Origin: CAYSHJ01 sp964589725
Lineage (GTDB): Bacteria > Planctomycetota > Planctomycetia > Planctomycetales > Planctomycetaceae
Length of the DNA: 7,562 nucleotides
NCBI GenBank assembly: GCA_964589725.1
Contig: CAZPUJ010000110.1
Coordinates: forward strand, 1-7,562
Direction: 5' to 3'
Shown: positions 7,120 through 7,562 of the stretch, piece by piece
How positions within the stretch are numbered: position 1 is the stretch's first letter
Layout of the letters: every line of letters starts with the position of its first letter
Notes under the pieces: model-generated
The model's input: only the letters and a program-made list of their open reading frames with translations
What the model was told of the DNA's origin: nothing
Databases searched by the model: none
Made by a program: the position numbers and the translations under genes

Positions 7120-7213
7120 CTGTAGCCCCAGCCCTTGTGGCTGGTCTGATTTGAATTCGACGGAAAGTAAAGCAGAAGTCTTTTCACTCAGGCCACAAGG
7201 GCCTGCGCTACAG
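7120..7213. repeat. REP/BIME-like inverted pair of GTAG-headed hairpins
   Basis: Arms of 22 bp (7120-7141 and 7192-7213) are inverted copies with three mismatches around a 50-bp spacer. Each begins CTGTAGC and is followed by a perfect 6-bp stem with a 5-nt loop. On the left CCAGCC-CTTGT-GGCTGG occupies 7128-7144. On the right, read on the minus strand, CAGGCC-CTTGT-GGCCTG occupies 7205-7189. The loops are identical, while two stem base pairs differ on both sides, so pairing is kept. A GTAG tetranucleotide at the foot of a short hairpin is the known recognition layout of REP elements acted on by REP-associated tyrosine transposases. No such transposase is in the window. Confidence 0.8.
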
Positions 7214-7253
7214 GTTTCGTAGACATTTTTGAAACCGAAAGCAGAGTTTTCGG
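7213..7253 (+). other. two abutting hairpins in the putative glgB leader
   Basis: GGTTTC (7213-7218) pairs with GAAACC (7231-7236), and CCGAAA (7235-7240) pairs with TTTCGG (7248-7253). The stems share two bases, so they cannot both form completely. They lie 60-100 bp upstream of the glgB start and would be in its leader only if transcription begins further upstream. A regulatory role is speculative. Confidence 0.3.
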
Positions 7254-7259
7254 AATGGC

Positions 7260-7282
7260 GTCCCCATGCGGAGCGCGGGAAC
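7260..7282. repeat. GTTCC-type hairpin, right outer copy (degenerate)
   Basis: GTCCCCATGC (7260-7269) faces GCGCGGGAAC (7273-7282) across a GGA loop. Seven Watson-Crick pairs, one G-T wobble and two mismatches remain, which suggests a decayed copy of a once better palindrome. On the minus strand it reads GTTCCC then a TCC loop, comparable with the left copy at 7068-7089 in inverted orientation. It ends 30 bp before the glgB start. Confidence 0.55.
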
Positions 7283-7312
7283 GTGAGATACCGAGAGGGA
7301 CCGACAGGAATC

Positions 7313-7562
7313 ATGGACGAAAACGTGTACACTCGGCTGCGTCGCCGCCAAGCCACGGTGCCGTGGCGCGAAATTAAACCCGCAGGACACAAGCGTCGTC
7401 TGTTGCAATCAGCGACGCCAGCGATTCCCCCGTCTGACGGAAAACAAGCCGCGATGTTTTGCCACTTGGGAGCTCACCTGGATCGAGTCGACGGCATCGA
7501 CGGTGCTCGCTTCGGCGTGTGGGCACCGAACGCTCGCGAAGTCTGCGTGCTGACTGATCAGA
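7313..7562 (+). CDS. glgB: probable 1,4-alpha-glucan branching enzyme, N-terminal part only
   Basis: The frame is open from ATG at 7313 to the right edge, giving 83 residues. The first 50 or so residues are a basic leader of no clear family. Residues 51-83 read HLGAHLDRVDGIDGARFGVWAPNAREVCVLTDQ in three consecutive pieces: HLGAH, GARFGVWAPNA and EVCVL. This is the start of the CBM48/isoamylase-N domain that precedes the GH13 barrel in GlgB, which makes alpha-1,6 branches in glycogen in the cytoplasm. The LGAH motif favours GlgB over debranching GlgX or trehalohydrolase TreZ, but the catalytic domain lies outside the window. Upstream are AGGA three bases before the ATG and GAGAGGGA twelve bases before it, both off the ideal spacing. 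An in-frame GTG at 7283 is a possible alternative start. The upstream region is dense in palindromic repeats. Confidence 0.78.
   Translation, partial: MDENVYTRLRRRQATVPWREIKPAGHKRRLLQSATPAIPPSDGKQAAMFCHLGAHLDRVDGIDGARFGVWAPNAREVCVLTDQ

Noticed and set aside
7027..7392. 121-codon open frame on the minus strand
   Set aside because: It is composed largely of the palindromic repeats and overlaps the glgB start; no start-site support or domain.
1..7562. CRISPR array, tRNA, rRNA, insertion sequence or transposase
   Set aside because: I found no regularly spaced repeats, no cloverleaf-like segment, no rRNA sequence and no transposase motif. The repeats present are short inverted pairs without spacers of constant length.

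Overview
The window looks like chromosomal DNA from a GC-rich bacterium, most likely a planctomycete. I infer this from three things: an ExeA-type AAA ATPase with a long low-complexity tail, a short DUF1570-like membrane-anchored metallopeptidase, and families of small palindromic repeats of a kind I remember from planctomycete intergenic DNA. No database was searched, so the assignment is an inference.

Layout. Positions 1-3286 carry two genes on the minus strand, read right to left. The first is a PhoH/YbeZ-type RNA-associated ATPase (2288-3286). After an 83-bp gap comes a 7TM-HD membrane phosphohydrolase of the YqfF/PgpH type (1-2204, cut by the left edge). The pair is the core of a conserved bacterial neighbourhood that often continues with ybeY. 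A 269-bp divergent intergenic region follows, with a possible minus-strand promoter and a sharp palindrome just upstream of phoH. Then comes the plus-strand ExeA-like ATPase (3556-5592). Its 3' end overlaps, tail to tail by 84 bp, a minus-strand HExxH metallopeptidase (5509-6570).

Positions 6571-7312 hold no convincing gene. This stretch contains several hairpin-forming inverted repeats: one large palindrome of two GNRA-loop hairpins (6646-6715), a pair of GTAG-headed REP-like hairpins in opposite orientation (7120-7213), and an outer pair of GTTCC-type hairpins that brackets them (7068-7089 and 7260-7282). At 7313 a plus-strand gene begins and runs off the right edge; its N-terminus looks like a glycogen branching enzyme (GlgB).

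The genes are mostly housekeeping: RNA metabolism and a predicted cyclic-dinucleotide phosphodiesterase, a secretion- or envelope-type ATPase, an envelope protease and glycogen synthesis. The least explained part is the repeat cluster upstream of glgB. It has the architecture of REP/BIME elements, including compensatory stem changes. No transposase lies in the window, so the mobilising enzyme, if any, is elsewhere.
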